Part shown: piece after piece, positions 42,090-49,858 of the stretch
How positions within the stretch are numbered: the stretch's first letter is position 1
Layout: each line of letters opens with the position of its first letter
NCBI GenBank assembly: GCA_902606745.1
Contig: CACLHR010000004.1
Location: 28,656 to 92,655 of the forward strand
From: an uncultured Gammaproteobacteria bacterium
GTDB taxonomy: Bacteria; Pseudomonadota; Gammaproteobacteria; PS1; Pseudothioglobaceae
Length of the DNA: 64,000 nucleotides
Reading direction: 5' to 3'
Position numbers and translations under genes: made by a program
The notes under the pieces: generated by a model
What the model was told of the DNA's origin: nothing
The model's database searches: none
Seen by the model: only the letters and a program-made list of their open reading frames with translations

Positions 42090-42644
42090 CTATCCAATAA
42101 ATCTTGTCGGCGTAATAATGCCATCAACAGGCATATCCCATGGCTTAGTGTCCAGTTGCTCTACTTCCTGACAGTCAAACGCTAAACCAAAAAGTTTCGG
42201 CACCCTGTAGTTCAAACGATTTTTTTGAAAACTAAGAGTTTTGTCATAGAAGCCACCACCCATACCTAAGCGATTTTTGTGTTTATCGAATCCTACCAAC
42301 GGCATCAAAATAAGGTCCATTTGATGAGCTCCCATGAGAGCGGTAGAAACCGGCTCATTAATGCCGAAACGATTTTTTCTAAAGCATTTTCCAATCTTTG
42401 CAAACTTGAGTTTTTCTCCTGCCAATATTGGCAAGTAGACCCAGAAGCCTCGATTTTTAAGAAAATCTATTGTATTTTCTGTTTCCACTTCTCCATCGTT
42501 TGGAGTATATATTGCGATATGTTTAGCACTTCTAAATAGTCCATTTTTTTGACATTGATGGAGGATTTTTTTGCCCTGTTTCTTGCGAGTAGGAATATCA
42601 ATCGATTTTCGGCGTTCTCTGAGTTGACTTCGTAACTCTTTCAT
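42090..42644 (-). CDS. fau: 5-formyltetrahydrofolate cyclo-ligase
   Basis: This enzyme (YgfA, MTHFS) returns 5-formyl-THF to the active folate pool using ATP. It has 184 residues. Visible family features are the N-terminal RSQLRERRKSI, IYTPNDGEVET and the C-terminal GMGGGFYDKTLSF loop. It is encoded directly downstream of 6S RNA on the same strand, the conserved ssrS-fau arrangement. Confidence 0.94.
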   Translation of the reverse strand: MKELRSQLRERRKSIDIPTRKKQGKKILHQCQKNGLFRSAKHIAIYTPNDGEVETENTIDFLKNRGFWVYLPILAGEKLKFAKIGKCFRKNRFGINEPVSTALMGAHQMDLILMPLVGFDKHKNRLGMGGGFYDKTLSFQKNRLNYRVPKLFGLAFDCQEVEQLDTKPWDMPVDGIITPTRFIG

Positions 42645-42782
42645 TAGAAATAATATTAAAGCAATAGACTAATTTTATCAGTACCATTTATTTAACTATA
42701 TTTAATTTGAATATGAAAAAAAAATGCCAACTATAGGAATTAAAGTTTACAGAAACGGTATTTAAATAAAAGGGAGGTTAGA

Positions 42783-42959
42783 TAGATGTCCGTTGTGCCG
42801 TGTTGACATGGACCTGAACCATATGGCTCAAGGCGGAAGTTCGATGCTTACCGTAGGTTTCCCATTCAAGGATGGGCTTGCACAATAGTAACCAATCTCA
42901 TCTCCTATTATTTACGTAATCGGCTCAGGGAAATAAATCAAAGCACGAACACAACAGAT
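42783..42959 (-). ncRNA. ssrS: 6S RNA
   Basis: An approximately 177-nt RNA on the minus strand, immediately upstream of fau as in E. coli. The closing stem is TCTGTTGTG (42958-42950) paired with CACAACGGA (42797-42789), nine pairs with one G-U. The 5' side then reads GTTCGTGC and CCCTGAGCCGAT, nearly identical to the E. coli segments GUUCGC and CCCUGAGCCGAU. The 3' side has CCTTGAGCC-ATAT-GGTTCAGG, the counterpart of the E. coli CCUUGAACC hairpin. 6S RNA mimics an open promoter and sequesters sigma-70 RNA polymerase. End points are estimated from the stem and promoter to within a few bases. Confidence 0.88.
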
Positions 42960-42965
42960 AATTTA

Positions 42966-42994
42966 ATTATCACACCAGATTTTATCAATTGCAA
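42966..42994 (-). promoter_or_regulatory. Sigma-70-type promoter of 6S RNA
   Basis: On the minus strand TTGCAA (42994-42989), a 17-base spacer and GATAAT (42971-42966) place transcription start about seven bases on, at 42958-42960, just where the 6S closing stem begins. Confidence 0.65.
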
Positions 42995-43062
42995 TCAAGT
43001 TTCTTCTTTTTTTATAATAGTTGTATTTTCATTTAACATAGTTCACAATCGAGATGATATAG

Positions 43063-43091
43063 TTGCCATGCTTCAATTGGCAAGATATAAT
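43063..43091 (+). promoter_or_regulatory. Sigma-70-type promoter of the aspartokinase gene with overlapping inverted repeat
   Basis: TTGCCA (43063-43068), a 17-base spacer and a perfect TATAAT (43086-43091) form a good promoter. The start would be near 43098, leaving only about 17 bases of leader with no Shine-Dalgarno sequence. An inverted repeat TTGCCA-N9-TGGCAA (43063-43083) covers the -35 element and spacer and could be an operator. Confidence 0.6.
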
Positions 43092-43114
43092 GCATCCTTT
43101 TTTTTGTATTAATA

Positions 43115-44245
43115 ATGGCAAAGAATAACGCACCTATTGTGATGAAGTTTGGGGGGACAAGTCTCAGGGATGATAGTTGTCGTGAAAGCGCCTTGACGCA
43201 TGTCAAACACTATGCTGAGGCTGGTGAAAAGATTGTCGTTGTAGTTTCTGCTATGGGTCGTAAAGGGGAACCCTATTCAACCGATACGCTCGTTAACTTA
43301 TTAAAAGAAGTTGGTCCCAATGTTTGTCCGAGAGAGCTAGATCTAATTATGAGTGTTGGTGAGAGTATAAGTTCTGCTTTCTTTACACACCTATTAAGTC
43401 AAAATGGGTTAGCTGCAATCTCTTTTAATGGACGACAGGCAGGCATCTTAACAGATGATAATGCTGGTAATGCGGAAATAATTGAGATTAATCCAGTGCG
43501 TATTATAGAAGCACTTAATGAAGGGAGTATTGCTGTTGTAGCGGGCTTCCAGGGAGTTAATGATAGAGGTGATATTCGAACATTAGGTCGTGGTGGTAGT
43601 GATACCTCTGCTGTTGCATTAGCTGCTGCCTTAGGTGCAGAGAAAGTAGAAATATTTTCTGATATAGATGGTATTGCAAATTGTGATCCAAATCTGGTCT
43701 CGGGATCAAGATATCTAGCGTCGATTAGTGTCAATCAGATTTTGGCGATGGCTGATGAAGGTTCAAGAGTAATTCATCCTCGAGCTATCAAGGCTTCTTT
43801 AAAGACTAAAACACCGATCGTTGTAAGGAATACATTCAGCGATTTACTAGGAACACTAATTCATCACGATAAGTCTTTAGATAAAAAACGTATTGCTATT
43901 GCTCATCGTGAAGGTATGGTTTTGGTTGAGTGTTATGATGATCATGATGCAAAGACTGATGTTGATGGAGTTGTAAAGATTGATTCAAGACGAGTATTAC
44001 TTAGGGACGATGCTTATTTGAGTGGAAAACTTTCACAGCTTGAAGAAAATTTTGGTTTTTATAAGTTAAGCAGAAACTGGGCAACTGCTTCAGTTGTATT
44101 TAATTCCAAGGCTCCAGAAGCGAGTGATCTTGATTATGCTGAATTGTTAAATTCATCTAAAAATATAATTAGCTATTTACTTAAAGAGCCAAGAATCAGA
44201 GAAACACTAAATTTTTTACACGCTAAATATACTTTAGAAGAATAA
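43115..44245 (+). CDS. Aspartate kinase-like protein with divergent C-terminal region
   Basis: The first 250 of 376 residues are a clear amino-acid kinase domain: VMKFGGTSL at about residues 9-17, LIMSVGESIS, GRGGSDTSAVALAAAL, IFSDIDGIANCDP and SRVIHPRAIKASL. Aspartate kinase begins the lysine/threonine/methionine pathway. The remaining 125 residues should hold two ACT domains for feedback control, but they lack the usual LDRIEVVG-like or DhbI-type motifs, and the protein is about 30 residues shorter than standard LysC. It may be unregulated or use a different effector. It stands apart from other lysine genes. Confidence 0.8.
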   Translation: MAKNNAPIVMKFGGTSLRDDSCRESALTHVKHYAEAGEKIVVVVSAMGRKGEPYSTDTLVNLLKEVGPNVCPRELDLIMSVGESISSAFFTHLLSQNGLAAISFNGRQAGILTDDNAGNAEIIEINPVRIIEALNEGSIAVVAGFQGVNDRGDIRTLGRGGSDTSAVALAAALGAEKVEIFSDIDGIANCDPNLVSGSRYLASISVNQILAMADEGSRVIHPRAIKASLKTKTPIVVRNTFSDLLGTLIHHDKSLDKKRIAIAHREGMVLVECYDDHDAKTDVDGVVKIDSRRVLLRDDAYLSGKLSQLEENFGFYKLSRNWATASVVFNSKAPEASDLDYAELLNSSKNIISYLLKEPRIRETLNFLHAKYTLEE

Positions 44246-44270
44246 AATTTGATTTAGACCTCGTAAAGGC

Positions 44271-44570
44271 TTAAGGTTTATAGCCTCCATTATTAACGTA
44301 ATCTAGAAGTACATTTTGTGTAAAAGCTGACTCTAGTTCTGCTGCTTTACCAGCAACCGGTTCCTTCATGTCGCCATCAGGTATATCGATTATCTCATTA
44401 TGCCAATCCGAAATATAAGCGTCAGTATCTGTAGCATCTGCAATAGTAGCCGCAGAATCAACTGCTTCCATAAATCGATTATCTAGTTGAACTTTTTCTA
44501 CTTCTCTACGACTCTTTTTAATCATCACTTGGGTGGGTATATCACGCCATTTGATTATGATCAGTTTCAT
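44271..44570 (-). CDS. Small protein of the 'virulence factor' family (unknown function)
   Basis: A 99-residue protein. The ATG at 44570 was chosen because GGAGGA (44580-44575) precedes it; a start 24 bases upstream would include that site in the coding region. Segments such as LIIIKWRDIPTQVM, the RFMEAVDSAA block and DAYISDWHNE recall a short family annotated as virulence factor, common in marine proteobacteria beside folate and methyltransferase genes. The name has no mechanistic support. It is divergent from the second dimethylglycine-dehydrogenase-like gene. Confidence 0.6.
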   Translation of the reverse strand: MKLIIIKWRDIPTQVMIKKSRREVEKVQLDNRFMEAVDSAATIADATDTDAYISDWHNEIIDIPDGDMKEPVAGKAAELESAFTQNVLLDYVNNGGYKP

Positions 44571-44650
44571 TGTGTCCTCCGCAAAACGAGTCAAATATCA
44601 CATAAATTAAATTTCAAGAAATTCTACCATTAAGTAAATAAAGTAATTGC

Positions 44651-44669
44651 TATAATTTAGGTATATAAT
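44651..44669 (+). promoter_or_regulatory. Candidate -10 boxes before the second dehydrogenase gene
   Basis: Two TATAAT hexamers (44651-44656 and 44664-44669) lie 36-54 bases before the ATG at 44705. The first has TTAAGT 15 bases upstream as a poor -35. The start is preceded by a strong purine-rich ribosome site, GGGGG, at about 44696-44700. Confidence 0.35.
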
Positions 44670-44704
44670 GCCGTTTTTTAAGTTGAATTATCCTTGGGGG
44701 TGTA

Positions 44705-47230
44705 ATGAAAAATAAAGCACAAGTCGTTGTTATTGGTGGAGGTGTTGTAGGTGCTGGAACGCTTTATCATTTAGCAAAAAAAGGATGGACCGATGTTGTA
44801 TTACTTGAGCGTAAAGATTTAACTTCGGGTTCAACTTGGCATGCTGCTGGTCTGTTACCTCTATTCAATATGAGTTACTCAGTTGGCAAATTGCACCAAT
44901 ATTCCGTTAATTTTTATCATGAACTTCAAGAAGAAACTGGCATGAATGTGGGCTTTAGTGTGGTTTCAAATATCCGCCTTGCAAATTGCCAAGATCGTAT
45001 GGATGAGTATAAATATTATGCAGGTGTAGGAAGCACTGTAGGTGTAAACGTTAATTTCTTAACACCCGATGAGGTTAAAGAAATATGGCCTCTATGTAAC
45101 ACTGAAGGTTTGGTTGGAGCCATTCAACACCCTGATGATGGATATATTCAGCCAGCTGATTTGACGCAAGCATTATGTAAAGGAGCAAGAAACCGTGGCG
45201 CTGAAATATATGAAAACACTAAGGTTACCTCAATGGAACAGCAAAAAGATCATAGCTGGATAGTTAAAACTGATCAAGGTGATATTGCCTGTGAGCACGT
45301 TGTTTCTTGTACAGGTAGTTTTGCTCGAAAAACCGGAGAAATGGTGGGTTTAGATATACCAGTGATTCCTGTTGAACATCAATTTATTGTCACTGAACCT
45401 CATCCAGAAATTCTGGAGCGCAAAAAACAAGGTTTACATGAGATGGGAGTATTACGTGAATCTGACGCCGGCTATTACTTGCGCGAGGAGGCGGGAGGTT
45501 TGCTGTTGGGGATATATGAAAAAGGAGCACCAGTTTGCTATATAGACGGACCGAGCGATGATTGTCAATATGAGTTATTTAATAGCGAACTTGATCGTTT
45601 GATGCCGCATATTGAATTTTGTATGAATCGAGTGCCAGCGTTTGGTGAGGTGGGAATTAAGGATGTCTATAATGGAGCTATTGCCTATACCCCTGATGGA
45701 AATCCAATCGTTGGACCTGCACCTGGATTGAAAAACTTTTGGCTCAATGAAGGACATAGTTTTGGTATTACAGCTGCAGGTGGTGCGGGATGGCAGTTGG
45801 CAGAATGGATAGTTGATGGTGAACCGACGGTTGACATGATGGGGGTGGACCCTCGTCGTTTTGGACCATATGCCACCCGTGGATACTTAAGAGAGAAAAA
45901 TGAAGAAGCATATTCAAATGTTTTTACCCCGCACTACCCAGATGAGGAACGAGGTGCCGCGAGACCATTAAAAACAGCTCCTTGCTATGATCGCATGAAG
46001 GATTTGGGTGCAGTTTTCGGTTCCGTCTATGGCTGGGAGAGGCCAAACTGGTTTATGCCAAGTGATGATTACGCTCTAAGCGCAGAAGACCTCAACCAGT
46101 CTGACCCATCTCAAGTGCTGCTTAACAAAAATCACTCTAGTCCTCTAGAGGATGGTCGTATTGTCGAAAAAAACTCTTTTCGACGCTCAAACTATTTTGA
46201 ACACGTTGGCAATGAATGTAAACATGTTAATAAAAAAGTTGGACTTTTAGATATGTCTGCATTTGCAAAATGTGTGGTTAAAGGCCCGGGTGCAGAAGCA
46301 TGGCTAGAGTCAATATTTGCGAACAAAATGCCAATGAATATTGGTCGTATTAGTTTGATACACATGTTGTCATTGAATGGCGGAGTGCGCGCAGAATTCA
46401 CAGCCTATAAAACAGGCCCACAAAGCTATTACTTGGTATCGGCAGGCGCATTTGAGGCCCATGACCATGATTACTTGTTTAAGCTTTTACCAACTGATGG
46501 AAGTGTCAGTATTCAGCGAGTAACAACACAAACTGGTGTATTGGTGTTGGCTGGACCTAGGTCACGTGATGTACTTCAAAAATTGACGGATACTGATTTG
46601 TCTAACGATAGTTTTAAATGGTTATCTGGGAAAAAAATTAATGTAGGGTATGCTACTGCTGAAGCCCTTCGAGTTAACTTTGTTGGCGAATTGGGTTGGG
46701 AATTACATCATCCAATTGAGATGCAAAACTACATCTTTGATCAAGTAATGGAAGCTGGTGCTGAGTTTGATATCAAGCCATTTGGTATTCGTGCAATGGA
46801 CAGTATGCGTTTAGAAAAATCTTACCGTTTAATACCAAGAGAGATGTCGATTGAATACTCTGCTTTTGAGTCTGGTCTTGATCGTTTTGTTCGGTTCGAT
46901 AAAGAAGATGATTTTATTGGTAAAGCTGCATTGGAAGAATGGCAAAAGCGTGGTTCAGATAATGGCTTTGTTACTATGGAAGTTTTAGGTGTTGTTGACG
47001 CCGATGCACGCGGCTCTGAAGCCATCTATAAAAATGGTGAAGTTGTTGGAAGAGGAACTTCTGGTGGTTACGGGTGGCGTTGTGCAAAATCATTAGCACT
47101 TGGATTGGTAAGGGCTGACTTGGCAGAGATTGGTACTGAACTTGAGATTGAAATATTGGGCAAAAAGTACCAAGCTATAGTTATAGAAGAGTCACCCTTT
47201 GATCCAAAACATGAATGTTTAAGATCGTAA
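44705..47230 (+). CDS. Dimethylglycine/sarcosine dehydrogenase-like flavoprotein with GcvT folate domain (copy 2)
   Basis: An 841-residue paralogue of the protein at 22.6-25.1 kb. It has GGGVVGAG at residues 11-18 and His46 in SGSTWHAAG, the covalent-FAD site, in the same positions. The FAD half is followed by an FAO-type middle domain and a GcvT-like folate domain (HMLSLNGGVRAEF, FGIRAMDSMRLEKSYRLI) with a C-terminal GcvT barrel (WRCAKSLALGLV). Expected activity is oxidative N-demethylation of dimethylglycine, sarcosine or a related N-methyl amine with transfer to tetrahydrofolate. The two copies may handle successive steps of glycine betaine demethylation. It stands alone between two promoters or hairpins. 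Confidence 0.83.
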   Translation: MKNKAQVVVIGGGVVGAGTLYHLAKKGWTDVVLLERKDLTSGSTWHAAGLLPLFNMSYSVGKLHQYSVNFYHELQEETGMNVGFSVVSNIRLANCQDRMDEYKYYAGVGSTVGVNVNFLTPDEVKEIWPLCNTEGLVGAIQHPDDGYIQPADLTQALCKGARNRGAEIYENTKVTSMEQQKDHSWIVKTDQGDIACEHVVSCTGSFARKTGEMVGLDIPVIPVEHQFIVTEPHPEILERKKQGLHEMGVLRESDAGYYLREEAGGLLLGIYEKGAPVCYIDGPSDDCQYELFNSELDRLMPHIEFCMNRVPAFGEVGIKDVYNGAIAYTPDGNPIVGPAPGLKNFWLNEGHSFGITAAGGAGWQLAEWIVDGEPTVDMMGVDPRRFGPYATRGYLREKNEEAYSNVFTPHYPDEERGAARPLKTAPCYDRMKDLGAVFGSVYGWERPNWFMPSDDYALSAEDLNQSDPSQVLLNKNHSSPLEDGRIVEKNSFRRSNYFEHVGNECKHVNKKVGLLDMSAFAKCVVKGPGAEAWLESIFANKMPMNIGRISLIHMLSLNGGVRAEFTAYKTGPQSYYLVSAGAFEAHDHDYLFKLLPTDGSVSIQRVTTQTGVLVLAGPRSRDVLQKLTDTDLSNDSFKWLSGKKINVGYATAEALRVNFVGELGWELHHPIEMQNYIFDQVMEAGAEFDIKPFGIRAMDSMRLEKSYRLIPREMSIEYSAFESGLDRFVRFDKEDDFIGKAALEEWQKRGSDNGFVTMEVLGVVDADARGSEAIYKNGEVVGRGTSGGYGWRCAKSLALGLVRADLAEIGTELEIEILGKKYQAIVIEESPFDPKHECLRS

Positions 47231-47239
47231 CATAATAAA

Positions 47240-47269
47240 ATCCCATGACATAAAGTTATTACATGGGAT
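47240..47269 (+). terminator. Hairpin downstream of the second dehydrogenase gene, possible terminator
   Basis: ATCCCATG (47240-47247) and CATGGGAT (47262-47269) form an 8-bp stem that can be extended by ATA/TAT around an AAGT loop. It starts 10 bases after the stop. The following sequence (GATAGCTTTCTTTT) is T-rich but has no immediate T run, so termination is uncertain. Confidence 0.45.
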
Positions 47270-47379
47270 GATAGCTTTCTTTTAGTTAGTCAACTCTTAA
47301 TAATCTTAATCTTAGAATTTTGGTGAGTATTTTGTATCCAAATATGGTTTAATATTCGAACTTTTTACAAAAGAAACTT

Positions 47380-48558
47380 ATGTCAAAAATTGCAAACAAG
47401 TCTGACTTACATGAACAAATGGTGACTTGGCGACACCATCTACACCAGCACCCAGAGCTCAGTTTTAAAGAAAAGATGACTAGCGATTTCATTGCATCCG
47501 TATTGCAATCTCATGATATTGAGATTCATCGCGGATTAGCTGTCACCGGTATTATTGCAACAGTTCATGGCCAACGAGATGGTAATGTTATTGGTCTTCG
47601 AGCCGATATGGATGCCCTCCCAATTCAAGAACTTAATGATTTTAGTTATAAATCGGTTCATGATGGCAAGATGCATGCTTGTGGTCATGATGGCCATTCA
47701 ACGATGCTTCTTGGGGCTGCAATTTATCTTAAAGAAAATAATGATTTTTCAGGTACAGTGCATTTTATATTTCAACCCGCTGAAGAAGGCGGTGGCGGTG
47801 GTCGCGTGATGGTTGAGGAAGGGATATTTGAAAAGTTTCCATGTCAAGCGGTATACGGTATGCATAATTTTCCAGGTATAGCTGAAGGTCAGTTCGCTGT
47901 GCATGATACAGCAGTGATGGCTGCCAACGAAACACTTAACATAAGCATTAAAGGAAAAGGTGGTCATGCCGCTATGCCTGACCAATGTATTGATCCTGTT
48001 GTTGTTGGTGCACAAATTATTAGTGCCCTTCAAAGCGTCGTTGCTCGAAATGTGGCACCACTTAATTCTGCAGTTGTGAGTATAACGATGGTCAATGCTG
48101 GCACTGTTTCTAACGTCGTCCCTGATGATATGCAATTAACTGGCTCATTAAGATACTTCAGCAAAGAAGTGGGAGATGAAGTTAAGGAAAAAATAAAGAA
48201 CATTGTTGAAGGTGTTAGTCAATCCATGGGAGCAAGTGCAACATTTGAATCGGTGGGAAACTACCCTGCAACAATCAACATACCAAAGCATGCTGAGCTT
48301 TGTGCCAATGCTGCAAGTATGGTGGTTGGCGAAAATAACGTACTGAGAAATGAACAGCCAACTATGGGATCTGAAGATTTTGCCTTTTTGTTAAATGCAT
48401 CAGAGGGCGCCTATATCTGGATTGGTAACGGATTGGTTCCTGAGGATAGCCCTAAAGGAGGCTGTATGTTACATAACACGCAATACGACTTTAATGACGA
48501 AATACTTCCCATTGGAGCTAGTTACTGGGTTCAACTTGTTCAAAATATCCTCCAATAA
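47380..48558 (+). CDS. M20-family metallo-amidohydrolase (hippurate/N-acyl-amino-acid hydrolase type)
   Basis: A 392-residue M20D peptidase/amidohydrolase. Metal-binding and catalytic segments are intact: HQHPELSFKE near the N terminus, GLRADMDALPI, MHACGHDGHSTMLLGAA, FQPAEEGGGGGRVMVEEG, GMHNFPG, the dimerisation-domain GKGGHAAMP and the late GSEDFAFL. Such enzymes remove acyl groups from amino acids or cleave indole-acetyl or hippuryl amides. It is 20 nt upstream of the aminotransferase gene and near dimethylargininase, so its substrate may be an N-acylated amino acid, which is inference. Confidence 0.88.
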   Translation: MSKIANKSDLHEQMVTWRHHLHQHPELSFKEKMTSDFIASVLQSHDIEIHRGLAVTGIIATVHGQRDGNVIGLRADMDALPIQELNDFSYKSVHDGKMHACGHDGHSTMLLGAAIYLKENNDFSGTVHFIFQPAEEGGGGGRVMVEEGIFEKFPCQAVYGMHNFPGIAEGQFAVHDTAVMAANETLNISIKGKGGHAAMPDQCIDPVVVGAQIISALQSVVARNVAPLNSAVVSITMVNAGTVSNVVPDDMQLTGSLRYFSKEVGDEVKEKIKNIVEGVSQSMGASATFESVGNYPATINIPKHAELCANAASMVVGENNVLRNEQPTMGSEDFAFLLNASEGAYIWIGNGLVPEDSPKGGCMLHNTQYDFNDEILPIGASYWVQLVQNILQ

Positions 48559-48578
48559 ATTTTTTCTATATCAGCAAA

Positions 48579-49736
48579 ATGACTAACACAGACTACTCAA
48601 AGTTTGGCAAAAGATTTTCACGAGAAAGTGGCATTACCCAGTTGATGGCTGACCTTGGAAAAGCTAATCACAGCAATGATCCAAATACTGTAATGCTAGG
48701 AGGTGGCAACCCAGCAATCATTCCAGCCGCGCATGATAAATTTGTAGATGAACTACAAAAACTTATTGCCGGCTCAGGTGTTGATCAAATGATTGGATTT
48801 TATGATGGTCCGCAAGGGAGCGAGGAGTTTATTAGAGCATTAGTGGTGATGCTCAACGATCACTATGATTGGGCGTTGGATGACAAAAATATAGCCATCA
48901 CAAATGGATCTCAAAGTAGTTTTTTCAGTCTCTTTAATTTGTTTGCAGGAGAAATGTCAAACGGCTCCCATAAAAAAATTCTGTTGCCAATAGTTCCTGA
49001 ATATATTGGCTATGCAGATCAAGGAATTACAGACGACATGTTTGTCTCGATAAAGCCCAAAATCCAGATGTTGGATGATAAGCAATTTAAATATCAAATC
49101 AATTTTGAAGAATTGATTTCTGTTGTGAAATCTAGCAATATAGGTGCAATTTGCATTTCACGACCGACAAATCCAACTGGCAACGTTATTACAGATGATG
49201 AGCTCAATCAATTAGATTCAATTGCTCAAGAGTATGGGGTTCCATTGATTATTGATAATGCCTATGGACAACCCTTTCCAGGTGCTATTTATACCCAAGC
49301 ATCACTGAAGTGGAATGCCAACATTATTTTGTGCATGTCGCTATCAAAGCTTGGCCTTCCGGGTCTTAGAACTGGAATCGTTATTGCTAATCATGGGACC
49401 ATTGAAGCTTTAAGTAGAATAAGTGGAATTATGGCTTTAGCGCCAAGTAGTGTTGGACCTAGCTTGCTCACAAGAATGATTAAGGATCAGGAATTACTGC
49501 GACTTTGTCAAGAGGTTATAAGGCCTTACTACGAAGAAAAGGCGACAACGGCAGTCAGTCTTTTTAATACTATACTTGCTGATACAGATGTATATCTTCA
49601 TAAACTTGAAGGCGCATTTTTTATGTGGCTTTGGTTTCCAAATTTATCAATAACATCCGAACAACTCTACAAAGACCTCAAAGCTGAAGGCGTCTACATC
49701 ATACCTGGGCATGATTTTTTTTATTGGATTGGATGA
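48579..49736 (+). CDS. avtA: Valine-pyruvate-type aminotransferase (AvtA-like), reading frame broken near 3' end
   Basis: A class I/II PLP aminotransferase. The reading frame gives 385 residues with FYDGPQGSEEF, ITNGSQSSFFSLFN, SRPTNPTGN, the DNAYGQPFP segment and the PLP lysine in CMSLSKLGLPGLRTG. AvtA transfers amino groups between valine or alanine and 2-oxo acids. The frame ends early at YWIG because of one extra T in the T8 run at 49715-49722; the family C terminus is encoded in the next frame. The preserved C terminus in the other frame argues against old decay. Confidence 0.85.
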   Translation: MTNTDYSKFGKRFSRESGITQLMADLGKANHSNDPNTVMLGGGNPAIIPAAHDKFVDELQKLIAGSGVDQMIGFYDGPQGSEEFIRALVVMLNDHYDWALDDKNIAITNGSQSSFFSLFNLFAGEMSNGSHKKILLPIVPEYIGYADQGITDDMFVSIKPKIQMLDDKQFKYQINFEELISVVKSSNIGAICISRPTNPTGNVITDDELNQLDSIAQEYGVPLIIDNAYGQPFPGAIYTQASLKWNANIILCMSLSKLGLPGLRTGIVIANHGTIEALSRISGIMALAPSSVGPSLLTRMIKDQELLRLCQEVIRPYYEEKATTAVSLFNTILADTDVYLHKLEGAFFMWLWFPNLSITSEQLYKDLKAEGVYIIPGHDFFYWIG

Positions 49737-49848
49737 TGAATGGAGTCATCAACACCAATGTATAAGAATAAACTATGCAAAAGAAGAAAAGACCCTCACA
49801 AAAGGACTTGAAGCTATATGTCGAAACACCAACTGGATAGAATGGTGA
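49715..49848 (+). other. Out-of-frame C-terminal tail of the AvtA-like gene
   Basis: Reading with seven instead of eight T at 49715-49722 continues GHDFF into IGLDDEWSHQHQCIRINY and stops at TGA 49846-49848. This fits the AvtA C terminus (GHNFFPGLD...HQCMRMNY in E. coli as I recall it) and gives about 422 residues, close to the usual 417. The restored stop lies 10 bases before the ddaH start. Confidence 0.85.
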
Positions 49849-49858
49849 AGATTAATTG

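Noticed and set aside
42771..42905. Structured RNA on the plus strand (GGAGGTTAGAT/ATCTCATCTCC stem)
   Set aside because: The same bases on the minus strand give a better match to 6S RNA, with conserved motifs, promoter and the fau context; the plus-strand fold is its mirror.
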